From NCBI GenBank assembly GCA_036429605.1, contig CM071589.1:2666001-2730000 (forward strand): DNA of 64,000 nt. The letters are read 5' to 3'. Position 1 is the first letter of the stretch. Every line of letters starts with the position of its first letter. The notes beneath the pieces were generated by a model. That model had not been told where the DNA came from and searched no databases. It saw nothing but the letters and a program-made list of their open reading frames with translations. Position numbers and translations under genes: made by a program. This document shows positions 35,622-47,258 of this stretch, in pieces. This DNA comes from Cladobotryum mycophilum (lineage: Eukaryota > Ascomycota > Sordariomycetes > Hypocreales > Hypocreaceae).

Positions 35622-38600
35622 TATGATGACTCCAACCGGGAGTCAACGGGAAGCGAATGGTGAGGTTTAGGGAAGAGTCGAATGAGTCGACGACGGTCGG
35701 TCGGTTGGTCGGTTGAGAATTGTGTCGCAAGTCGAAAGTCCTTTTTTTGGAATTTTTTTTGGGAGAATGGCGAGAATGTAGCGGATCGAACTGCTGAAGG
35801 TGGAGAATGTATAAAGATCAACTTTGAAGATGGCGGATAGATGAAAGTATTGCTACGGTGCCACTTTTTGTAGGTAGTAATATCGAAGCTAGCTTATGAT
35901 GACAACTAAAGGCCGACAAAGAAAACGAATGCTGGTTAAGAAATAACGAGAGATGTGAATAACGAGAGTAGGGAAAAGGTAAGAGAGGGAGGGAGGAAGA
36001 GAGAATAATAGGTAGCCTTGGTAACAGAAGAGGAAGAAAATGAGCCCTGTTAGGTGTGCAGGTGGCAAGGTTGACTTGTCGTCCTACTCAAAGGCAAGAA
36101 GAAGGCTTGAAGAAGGCTCCAGGGGAAATGAATTTGTCTGGTCGAAGTTTGGATGGGCGACCAAGATGAAACGGAGCTTTCAAGAAGAAGGCAGGGGAGG
36201 CATGACCTTAAACCTGGGACCGCCCGCGCTTGCATTCTTTCACAATGACTGAACGAGTTAAGAACCTGCCTGCACGGCTACATGCCATGGCTGGGCTGAC
36301 TTGGCCTACCTACCTACTATCTACTTGTAGTAGTACCTGTACCTATTGGGTGGGCTGGGGCTGGCTGGCTGGCTGGGAGGGGGCAGGGCCTCTGGACCCG
36401 TATGCGACCACCTGGCACACAACTCGATCAGCGCCAAAGCCCCCCGCTGAGATGATTATGGATGGTGAGACAGCGATAGTTGACAATAAACTATGGGATC
36501 GTCTCCCATGTCCAGATACGGAGTACGGAAGCAGATGAGGCAGAGAGGGTGAGAGGGAAGCGGATGAGTTTATTTCGACTCAAGTGTGCCACATACCAAG
36601 GGATGAATACCAGTTTAAGTAAGATGTGTGTTTTTGTGTTGTCGTTCATTCAGTCATAGATTGATTCATTGTATTCCATCGGCTTGAACAAAGTGGCGCG
36701 CCAGTTACATTATCCCCTATTGCTCGTAACTCTGTAGTAGTAGATCCATGTTAATTCCTTTTTAAGCAAGTCATTCGATGAGACCTGAACAAGTAAAGGC
36801 CGTGGATGAATGGCAAAACTGTAGTCATACCTCATCAAACTTGTACACAGTGAAGCAGCCTTTTGTTTTGAAGTCATCAAATGTTGGTACGTATGTTTTT
36901 GAACAGCAATGCACTGAGTAATTAACATGCTTTGTATCAATATTTTGTCTTGTATTCTTGGTGGCGTTGATTCAGCGACCGCCATGCAAATTTATAGGAC
37001 TTGGCGAGAAGCCTGTGCATGTACAGAGTCGAGTACATCAAATGAAGCCACGAGCATCCACTGCGTCGTCATATGACCTACTCCAAACAAGAAAGGTTTA
37101 CAAGATACAGCATCATCTTGATTTTCAAGCGTCTCGAAAATAGCATCACCACCGCTTTAATAATAAAATACAGACAAAAAATAAAAATAAAAATAAAAAA
37201 CGCAACCGAGTACGAAGACTCATCTTAGTCAGGTCAGACTTTATTTTTTCCTTCTAGGCTTTTGACTCGCCCGCCTGTGGGGCTCCTGGATGCATCTTTT
37301 CAACGGTCCATGCTCCTCTGCCTGCAGCGCCCAGTCACAATGTTTCACTGAATCTGCTGTTTTTTTCGTCCACATGATGCATCTTGGATGGATATCCACG
37401 GGATGGGATGGGATTGCATTCTCCGTGGCCATTGCTCATCGGCTAAGCAATCTCAAGAAAGAAAAGAAAAGAAAAGAAAAGAAAAGAAAGAAACCTGCAA
37501 ATGCTTCAACATGTGACTCTTTCGTCATCTCGGCGAGAGCACAAAATGTCTTGGTAAGAAGCTGCCGCCGGAAGGGAGAAGCTACTGGTACCCGAACATC
37601 AATCAAGTGAGTGGCGGGTGGCAGGCCCGTTTTCTTTTGTGAACCCATCCATCCACCCTCCCTCCTCCCTCTGAAACACGCCGCAAGCCGAGTAATGCAA
37701 CATTCCTGCTTGTCTGAGCGACGTACTTGTACGGAGTTGTGTGTTGACTTGCCCAAAAAGCAACATTGTTAGCGCCCATCCTGAAAGTTTCAGACGCGAC
37801 AGCGATGCATCTGCATATGCATACGGGGACTTGGGACAATGTATGAAAGCGGCAGACTTGCCAAACTCGAACGTCGAGAGAGAGAGGGAGAGGGAGAGCG
37901 TTTGCATGCAAATGCCTCCTCCTCTATTCTACGACTCCCACCTCCACACATCTTCCGTCGGGAAATGCCGCCCCCATTCACGCATTGGGCTGAATTTAGA
38001 ACACAGCCTACTATGAATAGATTCTGCCCGCGGCCAGGAAAACGCCTCAGCCGACCCATGAACCAACGTTGCCTCAACTGAAGCGGCCGACCTCAACAGC
38101 GACCTGCATTAATAAGACTGGACAATCAAAAAAAGACTCGTCCTTATCCCTGTACTGCAACATTAAATCGCCTTCGAGAGAGCCCAACTTGATTAATACC
38201 TTCTTCTCTTCTTCATCCAAGCCTCCTGTGTACCATGACAGTTTCGTTGAGATCTCGATACATTCTTCTCTCCTCCCTTGGTGCCTCCACTGAAAACGTG
38301 GCTGTACAAGGCCAAGAAAAGGGCCCAGAGCCTGGCGCTGTCTAAGAATGAGGCCGCCAAGATCTGACCCTATTGCTCGGTGCAACAGCATGCTGTACAG
38401 ACAACTGGTAAAAGCAAAACACTTGAACTCCTAATTTGCGAGATCCCAGTATTACACACTAGAAACGGAGAGCTGTCGCTGCTTGCATCCACGGGTTTTA
38501 ATTCGTAGCGTATTTTTTATTTTTTTGGCATGGATGCATGCATGCATTATACAGTAGGTACCTACGCGTCAGACAGAGTGCTGAGGGGGGGCCAGGGGGT

Positions 38601-39224
38601 GATGATGGGCAATTGCATTTTGCTTGTTGCTCAATAATAAGTTGATAAGGGAATTATGAGCATTCTGATTATTTCCATGGATCCTTGCACTCTGTCCGTA
38701 CCTTGGGCTTTAATAGAGGCAATATAGCTGATACTCGAAACCATTCTGCGGCCTCCTCTTTTTCTTCAACATCTAAATAAATATCTTCAATGATCCCAAT
38801 TCAAACCGAATGAAACAATGTCACACTCAAAAAAGGCCTCCTGATTACCCATGCAACGATGGATGTTTTCCCTCATTCACCCCGCAGCAACAAATCACTG
38901 ACTGCTGTCTGTCTGATGGGGGCAGCCACAGGGGGTCGAGCATGCGTCATCGCATGTACCACCTTTCAGCTCCTCCTGGCGGGCAGGGCAGTTTAATTTT
39001 TGGGTTGGATGGCGGGGTAAATGGGGTTCCGGTTCCATCCATAGGTAGCCAGCTCAACCATTGACTGTTGCTTGCATGAATGAAGAGGAAGCACCACCAC
39101 CTCCACATCTCCAAGAGAGGGAAATTCCTTTATCAAAGAAAGTTCATAAAAAGGCCCCCTGATTTCTTCATCTTGCATCGAACATCGGAAATCTTGAAGC
39201 ACGAACGTCGTACACAATACCACC
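35622..39224. other. Intergenic region between the UPF0658 and DUF7721-type genes
   Basis: 3.6 kb between divergent start codons. Contents: an AAAGA-unit purine repeat (about 37455-37491), a 12-base palindrome GTAGGTACCTAC at 38554-38565, and TACGGAGTA at 36517. An ambiguous patch at 38074-38391 is open in more than one frame and is discussed in the findings. I do not support a gene here. Confidence 0.5.
37455..37491 (+). repeat. (AAAGA)n purine repeat
   Basis: Roughly six AAAGA units, intergenic. Confidence 0.8.
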
Positions 39225-40265
39225 ATGGACAGTTTCATCAACGCCGGCAAGAAGTTTCTCGACGAGAACCTGCAACAGCAGGGGCAGCAGGGGCAGCAGC
39301 AGCAGCAGCACCATCAAGGTAAGGATCCCATATCACCAACCAGCGCCTTGTTTTTTGTGTTGTTTTGTAACATGGAAAGCTCACACACCTTGACATAGGA
39401 CAAAACCCTCTGCCCGGTGGAAACAGTTAGTCAATTTAATTCCAACACCCTCCAAAAATAATAATTGGGATATAAAAAAAAGAACATTAAAATTCTGATG
39501 CCTTTTTTCTTTCTTTCTAGAGGCCTTTGGCGGCAACTATCCTGCTGGAGGCGGCGTCCCCCAGGACGATGATGACTTCCGCAATGCTCACGAGGAGGCC
39601 GCCCGACATGCCGGCTCATCTGGCAACGCCGATTTCTTCTCCTCCATCATCAGCTCCATCAGCAGCAAGAAGGGCCGCCTAGCAGAGGAAGATATCGATG
39701 AGCAAGGTCCGTAACCAAGTTCTTCTACGAGGGGGTGGCACATCCAATGATATATTACCATTGGATCCTTCAATTGGAATGACCCACTCTATCCAGGGGT
39801 TCCCCCGGCTAACATTCTACTTGACATCAAACCTTAGACGCCATCCGCAAGCACCAGCAAGCCTATGGCGATAGCGACCACCAGTCCGATGACCGCGGCC
39901 TAGGCGCCGCCGCCGCGCTGCAGGCTCTCAAGAAGTTCACCTCTGGCGGCTCGGAAACCCAGAAGCCCCAGCCCCAGAGCCAGAGCGCTTTTCTCGCTCT
40001 CGCCATGTCCGAGGCAAGCAAGGTTAGTCACAAACCCCTCCTCCTCCTCCTCCCCCTCAACCCGATAAGAACTTGAATGATTGGGAGAAACTGACAAACT
40101 TGACAGCTCTTTGATGACAAGGCTTCTCAGGGCAAGGTTCAGTCCGGCTCCAGCAAGGAGTCTGCCGTTCAGCAGGCTGGTGAGCTCGCCATGAAGATGT
40201 ACTTCAAGAGCCAGGGTCAGAAGCAGGGCGGACTGGCGGGTCTTGCTTCTCAGTTCATTAAATAA
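39225..40265 (+). CDS. DUF7721-type fungal protein (older name beta-flanking protein)
   Basis: Small soluble fungus-specific protein of unknown function. The ATG at 39225 has context CACCATGG. Exons: 39225-39318, 39521-39706, 39838-40022 and 40107-40265, all with GT..AG ends. An extra 18-nt exon at 39399-39416 fits between the first two without changing the frame. Without it the protein is about 207 residues. The N-terminus FINAGKKFLDENLQQQ runs into a glutamine-rich CAG-encoded tract. Later come DDFRNAHEEAARHAG, SSIISSISSKKG, GLGAAAALQALKKFTSG, AFLALAMSEASKLFDDK and QQAGELAMKMYFKSQ. The alternation of Ala/Leu/Lys suggests amphipathic helices. No signal peptide or membrane segment. Its stop is 128 bases from the amidase stop on the other strand, so the two mRNAs probably overlap at their 3' ends. 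Confidence 0.83.
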
Positions 40266-40393
40266 GATGTGAATTCGGGACAAAGTGCATAGTAAACAAT
40301 CGTGCAATTCCAAACGCTTCCTTTTTGCACAAACCAAGGAAAATAAAATAAAAACAAGCGACTTAGCAGTTCGGACCCCAAGTATCCATTCTC

Positions 40394-42526
40394 TCAATTC
40401 TTGCCCTCGTTTCCAACCTGTGCCAAGTTCAAAACATCCACCCAGGTATCTGGTCGTTTTCGTCCCTCGGGGTATTCTTGATGTAGATACTCTTCTGTCT
40501 CGGCCGCCCAGGCCAACAGCTGCTCCTCACTTCCCCACTCGCCAGTCGCCAACAAACTCACGGGCAGCTTTCCCTCTCCCTGCTCTGGGTCGACGTATCC
40601 CACTGGCGCGTTCACCGACGGCGTGCCGGTAAGGTTTGCTAGGAAGATGTACATCATATTCCGCATGGTTCGGTTCGTATCACTTGCGCCGTATGCATCA
40701 TCACCAGGGCTTCGCGGCCAGCCGATCATTGGCGTTGTGGGCGTCATGATCAGCAGGCCGGGATACTTTTGGAACAAGAACGCGAGGTGCCGCATGACCA
40801 ACGTGCGCAACGCATTGTACTTGATGTAATCGGCCGCCGGCGTCTGGGCACCGACCGATAGAAGAACCTTGTTGGCGGGGCCGACGAGGGAAAGCCAGTC
40901 TGCCGGGTTAGGAGTTCGGGTCCGCGCTGATTCCGCCATCTCGGTCATGCAGATCCCCGCGTGGCAGACTTGGGCTTCGGACAGGTAAGGGATATGTATG
41001 TCGACAATCTCGTAGCCGCGCTTGCTGGCAAAGTAGTCGAGCGCCCTGTCGCACAGATCCTTTACGGGAGGGTCTGCCTTGTTGAACCAGTCGCGGTACA
41101 CGCCCATGTAGCGCTTAGCCGAGGGCTCGGGGGGATGGACAAGGCAAATCGACCTTGGGTAGGGCAGTCCGCGTTGGGCTGGGACATGAAGCGGTATGCA
41201 ATGGTCAGGTCGGCGACGTTGGCGGCGATGGGACCGGTAATGCACATGCTGTTGTTCATGATCATGGTGCGATGGTGGCTGGGCTTGAGGCCGTAGATGC
41301 CACCAAAGTTGGCCGGGATGCGGATACTACCGCCGGCATCTGTGCCAATCGCAATGGGGACAACACCGGCAGAAACGGAAGATCCGCCGCCGTTGGAAGA
41401 ACCTCCGGGGTAGTACAGCTTGTTGTGGTGATTGGTTGGAGTTCCTTGGGCGACCTGTCACAAACAAATGTTAGTGTTTTGTAGATGGAGAGAGTGTGTG
41501 TTTGGAACCTCGTACGTTTAATCCATTCGTATCTACACACCACCACCACCCCCTGTTAGCAACTGAATATTGACCAAGAATCGATTTGTCTTTTTTTGGG
41601 AAACCTACCTGCTCCAATTTCATGCATAGTATTCTTGCCAATGACAACAGCTCCAGCCTCTTGAAGCTTCCTCACCGGCCAGGACGATTTCTCCTTTGCC
41701 TTGAAAAAGGGGATGGAAGGGTTATACTTCATACCCACGTGGTTGATGAAGCCCTTCACATCGGTATCATCCTTGACGCCGATCGGCACCCCATCCAAGA
41801 TGCCAAGAGGCTTGCCGGCAGCCCAACGATCGGTAGAATCCCTAGCGGCTACGAGGGCCAGACGGTCCGCGTCGTGATAATCCGCCCATGCGTCCTTGTA
41901 CTTGTGTGATCTCATGGTCAGGGACAGGAGCGTGGCGGCTACTTCGAGCGGCGTAACTCTTCCAGACTTGTACGCTTCATGATAGTCGCTGATGGTGTAA
42001 TACTTGGCATGGGATGAAGCATACTTGGAAGTAAGATGGTCCTGTGCCAAGTCCAGCATGGGACCTGTCTCGCCTAAAGGCGTCACGCATGGCTGTTTTT
42101 TTTGCCAAGTCAGTCCACCTTTGACGTTACTTGATCATCACCTCTCTCTCTCTCTCTCTCTCAATCGAAGGGGGGCCTTTGACAAACATGAAAAGTTGAA
42201 GGAACGTTTTCCAGTGCCGGAATGTCTTTTATATTGCCCATGCCAGCATTTTGCCAAAAGTATCGCGCAATAAAATTGCTATAGGATATTCTGCGAAGAT
42301 GGTGAAAAAGGCACCAGGGATCAGCAAAATGTAAAACAAGGGTCTGCCGGGGCCCCAGGGTCTTAAGGACATGAAGGGGGAGGGTACATATCAAAACCTA
42401 CAACGAACCAGCGAGGACAAGGGGATATCCTCTCAACACAGGATTGTGATCCTCCCGCAGAATGTATCCAGTATCCGGCCCCTCAATGGGCTCAGGATAA
42501 TTAGCGAATTTCTCCGGAGGTGCCAT
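40394..42526 (-). CDS. Amidase-signature hydrolase, one frameshift
   Basis: Hydrolase of the amidase signature family (amide to acid plus ammonia); the substrate is unknown. Five exons: 42526-42402, 42290-42188, 42092-41609, a 17-nt exon 41532-41516, and 41454-40394. The joins give AGSLISYSNFIARYFWQNAG, STFHPCVTPLGETGPM and MHEIGADTNGLNVAQGTP, all as expected of the family. Catalytic Lys in GVPIGVKDD (about 182), the cis-Ser region GGSSNGGGSS (about 263) and nucleophile Ser in GTDAGGSIR (about 285) are all present. The frame breaks at a six-base run (G on the plus strand, 41129-41134), about residue 350, between RFALSIPP and EPSAKRYMG. One added base gives 596 residues. No signal peptide. As written, the product would keep the catalytic triad but lose the last 40%. 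Confidence 0.87.
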
Positions 42527-44166
42527 TTTCTTTTTTAACACAAAAAGACAAAAAAATTTCTCTCTGAGGAGGAAGGGGATGGGATGGAATGGGATGAGAA
42601 GGGAAGGGAATGGTCGAAGAGGTTTCAAAAGCGAGGGACGATAGGAGGGCCTAAATAGAAGAAAATAAAAAGCAGTGAGATCCAGATAGGCTGATTTGAT
42701 GTATGCCCTATCTGATAGGAATGAGTAGACGGGCAAACGGGATGTTTTTTTTTTGCCTCTCCAAACGGCCCCACTGAGGTGCGTCTTGCAATGAAACTTT
42801 GGGTATTAATAACTCTTGGAAGTTGCAGCAGAGCGGACCGGGAGAGAGTTGCAACCTCGCTTTTCCCCCGGTGTAGTTGAGGTCATTGGCTAATCGAGCC
42901 TCCAGGGGGGCTCTTTTATAGCTTCCAAACGCGCTGAACTAAAACATCATCGGGGCGAATCAAGCGGGCCAAGCTGTTACAAGACCAGCTGAAAGCAAAC
43001 GTGCCTTAGTATGGGCTTACCATCTATTGGACGCCAGGGCTTTCCCCCTCCACATCTCTCAGCCCCCCGGTAAAGCTCAGATCAAGAGTTCCCCCCCCAT
43101 CACGACTTCGGCTCGGTCGGTAGTTGAAAAGGAATATCTGTGGAGAATTTCCTAATCATTCCATGAATGAGAAATTCTGCACTCTTCCCCACCGCCCCTC
43201 TTGGCTACTCCGTGCTCAGTCAGTCAAAAGTGCGGAGAAGAAGAAGAAAAAGAAGTAAAGGGTAGGTAGTATTCACTAAGGGTCAGATGGATACCGTTTA
43301 CCAGATAGGCAACTTTTGCGAACTGATGTCAGTCCGTATATCCTCCAGTAACAGCTGCAGGCCAAGATGCAAGGAACCAAGACATAATTCTTTAATGATG
43401 ACGACGACTACTACTACTACGACGACGACGACGATGATGATGAAGCAAAATATAATTTGTGTTCTCGTGTCAGAGCTTCGCGACCTCAACCTTCTGATAA
43501 ACTGACTGCCGCTTGTCTCACACGCACGGGTAGGGCTGATCAAAATCCTCCATGCGTTCTTCAACAAAACTTGGTGTGTGCCCTTCTCTTTTATCCATCA
43601 TTTGAAAGCTCCCCATTGGCTGTTGGGACCAACAAGAATCCCATCCCGAACCAAACCAAACCACAATGCCGGGCTCAAACAATCACGTGGGGCGAGCGAG
43701 CGATGATTGGGAATGCTGCCCCGTTTTGGCAGATCTCTGCCCCCTTTTCTTCAATTATCTCGTTAATCGACATATTGGGCTTACAAGGATGAGGTCAGAG
43801 CTTTGGATGATACGTCATCCTCGAATTGCATCAAACCGTCATGGATATCATATATCATCAATTCAAATTAGCTAGATATTTCCCATTCAAAGCCTCTACA
43901 TTGCTTGATTCGTCATTCCCAAGGTATCATTGTCGTGTACAGGTGCAAAAACCGAAACCCCAAGAGTGTCGTGATCCCTTGTCGCCGTAAAAGTGTGTGT
44001 CCATCGCCCAGTCCTAACAAAATGCAATACAGTACATCCTTGAAATACCTCAAAACTCCAGACCAGAAAATTCATGACAAATCGTGTTCCATCCTGCTTT
44101 GCAATGCTTATATTTCCATCATTAGACTCGACCGGTTTTTCGTGTATCAATCAATTCCCTCGCTAT
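42527..44166. other. Intergenic region between the amidase and WC-2
   Basis: 1.6 kb. Contains the amidase promoter and the 3' flank of WC-2. A run of GAC/TAC/GAT triplets at 43399-43441 is a compound trinucleotide repeat. No gene supported. Confidence 0.55.
43399..43441 (+). repeat. Compound (GAC)/(TAC)/(GAT) repeat
   Basis: About 14 triplets changing from GAC to TAC, GAC and GAT units. Confidence 0.8.
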
Positions 44167-45730
44167 TCAACCCCTCGTAGGATCTGGCATTGCTGTACGA
44201 TGATTCGCCGCATGTACGCTGTTCCTCTTCTTCTCCTTCTTAGCCCATCGCAGACCGCACGCGTTGCAGAGTGTCTTGGGACCGCTCGGGCCTTTTCGCC
44301 ATTCTGGCGAGTCAAGAGTGCCTATGGCTGTTAGTCATCTCCATCGCCAGGTAAGCCAATTTCGACATACCGCAGTCTGTGCAGACGTATTCTTCCGCTG
44401 TCTTGAGCTTCTTCTTCTTGTCGCCTGGCCGATCCAATGGAATTGCTATCCCCGCGTCACCTTTGATGAGTATAGGGCTTGCATTGCCAGTTGTAATGCC
44501 TCTACTGCGCTCCCCCTCCAAGTATCGCAAACCGGTCAACATCTCAATGGTATCGGTGTGCGAGGAACCCTCATATCGTGCCATCTTATCTCTCAATGAA
44601 TCCGGCTTGCTGCCTGTCACACCTTCAAGATTCTCCCTTGTCAAGGCAGGGTTCAACGGCCTCATGTCCGTCGACATCATTGATCTCTCACTTGAACCGC
44701 CATGATAGAATGTTGATGCTGACACTCCTGTACCCTCCGAAGGTGTGATGTCTGATCGGCCCTCCTGACTGTGCATCCATTGTTTATTCGCCTCGTCTGC
44801 GTCCGCCTCCTCTTCCCTCCTCAGCTCCGCGATGCGACGCTTCAGTCGCTCGTTCTCAATCTTGTGTTCCAGGAATGAGTCAAGAAGGTGTGCATTTTTG
44901 GTTGGGTAGAGCCGTGCCATCATGAAAACGGCTTGGCAAAATGGCGATTGATTGTTTGGGTTTGGGGCAAACCTTGCGGGAGCAATGTGTGCGTGCCCGA
45001 CCGTCTCGAATATGGCCCATGACCCATCCCTTTTCTTGAAGCGGTAAAACATGCGTAGCGGGTTGCCCGATGCTATCGATTCGTTGAGTTCGGACACGAA
45101 GACTCCCTGATCGTCGGGATGGATGTAGTCTTTGAGGAAATGATCCTGGACCTCTTCTGGGGTGTACCCGACTAGGTTCATGACACTGGGCGATGCAAAT
45201 TTAATCCGCCCATTGGCATCAAGAATCTGGAGCACATCTTTTAGTTCTTCTACCACCTTGGCAGGCCAATTTCTTCGCTTCGTGAACTCGGTCAGTGTGT
45301 TTGCCATGTTCATCTGGCTGAATGTTGCGGGAGGTAGCGGCCCCGCACCAGGTACATTGTTGGCGGCCGTATTAAATTGGTTCTCGGCCCTCGCAATTGA
45401 CTCGTCTGTAACTTCGCCATTAATGCTGCTTGCAGTGCTACCATCGCCAAGGACCGTGACAGCAGCGGCAGCAGCAGCGGCGGCGGCGACAGAATGAGGA
45501 TCCATATTCATGGGAGTATCGCCACCAAAAGCACCGAGCATACTGCTGTCGAGAAGAGCCATGAGTCCGCTATTATCTGCACCAGGTGCGCCGACTTGAA
45601 ATGCATCAGTTATGCCGCCTGGACCTGTAACGATTGGGCCGCCGTTTGGGTCTTGCAAAGAAATGAGGTCCAGGTTGTCGTAGCCGTAGATGTTGGCTGA
45701 AGAGGAGGGTGGAGGTGGGCCGTGGGACAT
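44167..45730 (-). CDS. wc-2: White Collar-2, GATA zinc finger and PAS partner of the blue-light receptor
   Basis: Nuclear partner of WC-1. The complex binds GATC/GATA-type light elements and drives light and clock genes. Exon 1 ends at 44371, the intron is 44322-44370 (49 nt, GTATGT..CATAG), and exon 2 is 44321-44167. I take the start as MSHGPPPPSSS at 45730 (504 residues), as the Neurospora protein also begins MSHG. The frame is open to an ATG at 45793, which would add 21 residues. A nine-Ala tract is at about residue 83-91. The PAS domain covers about 185-300 (VLQILDANGRIKFASPSVMN, YIHPDDQGVFVSELNE). A coiled coil follows (ENERLKRRIAELRREEEAD). The GATA finger is C-X2-C-X18-C-X2-C: CTDCGTLDSPEWRKGPSGP then LCNACGLRWAKKEKKR, with the intron inside the first CXXC glycine codon. 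Confidence 0.95.
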
Positions 45731-47258
45731 GGTCGAGTAGCTCTCATACATGTATGGTATTCCTGGAATTGCATTAGGAGAGCGCAATGGCAAGCGGGCA
45801 AACGAGCAAGGTTTAGCGGGCTGGTCGATCGGTGGCGCCTGCTGGGGGTGGAGAGGAGGGGAGGGGAACAGAGGGGAGGGAGAAGCAAGGCTGGTTCGCG
45901 AGTATATGCAGGGCGCTGAGCTGAGAAGGGTTTGCGATGGCAGAACGGACAGGGCGGGCGCAACGCTGGGAATGAATTCTGAAGAGAGACGAAGTTGGTC
46001 GCGAGACAGCAGACAGTCTATCGATAGTCAATCCAACGGGTTTAAAAAAAGAAATTGGGAAATGTGCGGTGCGTAACGGCAGCCAGGCCAGCCTATGTAC
46101 ATGCTACTACGGAGTACTATAATGCGATATATGGGTAGAACGAGCCGCGGCCGATAATTTAGCTTGGCTGACTGGACGGGCTTGACGGAACACACAAAAA
46201 CTACTTGTACATCCATGGATGATTGCGGCTCGGAGTAAACGCCCCGTTAAAAGCGGGTTGTGAATGTCCTGTTCAGCGCCTGATTGGGGGTTGATGGGTG
46301 ATGTTGGGTGTTGCTGGATGTTGCTCGAGGGTGCTCCAGCGTCTCAGCAGGCAGCCCTCTCAGTAGTGTCAGGGCCGTTCCAGGGGACCGTCATCGCTAG
46401 CTGCCAGGTTTTGCAGGCTGTAAGTCAACTAAAGGCTCCAGCGAGGTGGGGAGCTTTAGGCTACGGGATGGGGGAAGGATGCGGCATGTTGTGTTGATCC
46501 TATCTGGGGCTGCAGTTGGGGGCGAACTCTTCACACAGGACAGACAGAGACAGGTACAGTAACATACTGCCGGTGTACCTGACGTTAGCATTTACAGCGC
46601 CATCACCAGTGCATTTCAAAGCTGAAGCTACCGCCAATGCTGTCCTTGTGATTAATTATATTAAATTGTCATAGATATAGATTGTGATGCGTTGCAAGTG
46701 CGACAGTTGCGTGGCTCGCTGTGTTTAGTGCAACCCCCAAATTGCAGCAGCTCCAAGCCCTCATGACCTGTCGTTTGGTGGTGCAGAATACAAGCCGTGT
46801 CTTCAATTGATCCAATCCAATGGATGTGAACAAGGCAATGCCAAGTCAGCTTCCATGCAAAGAAAATCTTTTCCCAAAATTTCACAATTCACTCATCACA
46901 TGGCAATCAAATATGCATGTATGGACTTGGTATGGATGCCAAGATACGTGGTCCAAGTAGAGGCCCTAGGACGAGTTGGTAATGTGGGAAAAGTTACGCA
47001 AGGCATCCATGAATCTCTTATCGTCCATGCACTTTTGCAAATTCGATACATTCCCTTATCGCACGTGAGCACGCATCTGGCCAACTCCACCATTAACGCG
47101 CAACTGCTGCCTTGAGCGCGTCTCCCCAAGCTGCGTCATTCTTTGCACCAAATTTCAGTGCACAACTCGAGGGAATGCTTCAGCCTTGTTTCCGTCAGCA
47201 TTAGTGGACCGAATGAAATCACAAAATCTTTGAATATCCCCCATGACCTACCGTGACA
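45731..47258. other. Divergent promoter region between WC-2 and RAD50
   Basis: 1.5 kb between divergent genes, holding both promoters. GGGGAGG-rich DNA at 45845-45890 lies just upstream of WC-2, that is a CT-rich leader on its strand. A TACGGAGTA motif is at 46108. No gene supported. Confidence 0.5.
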
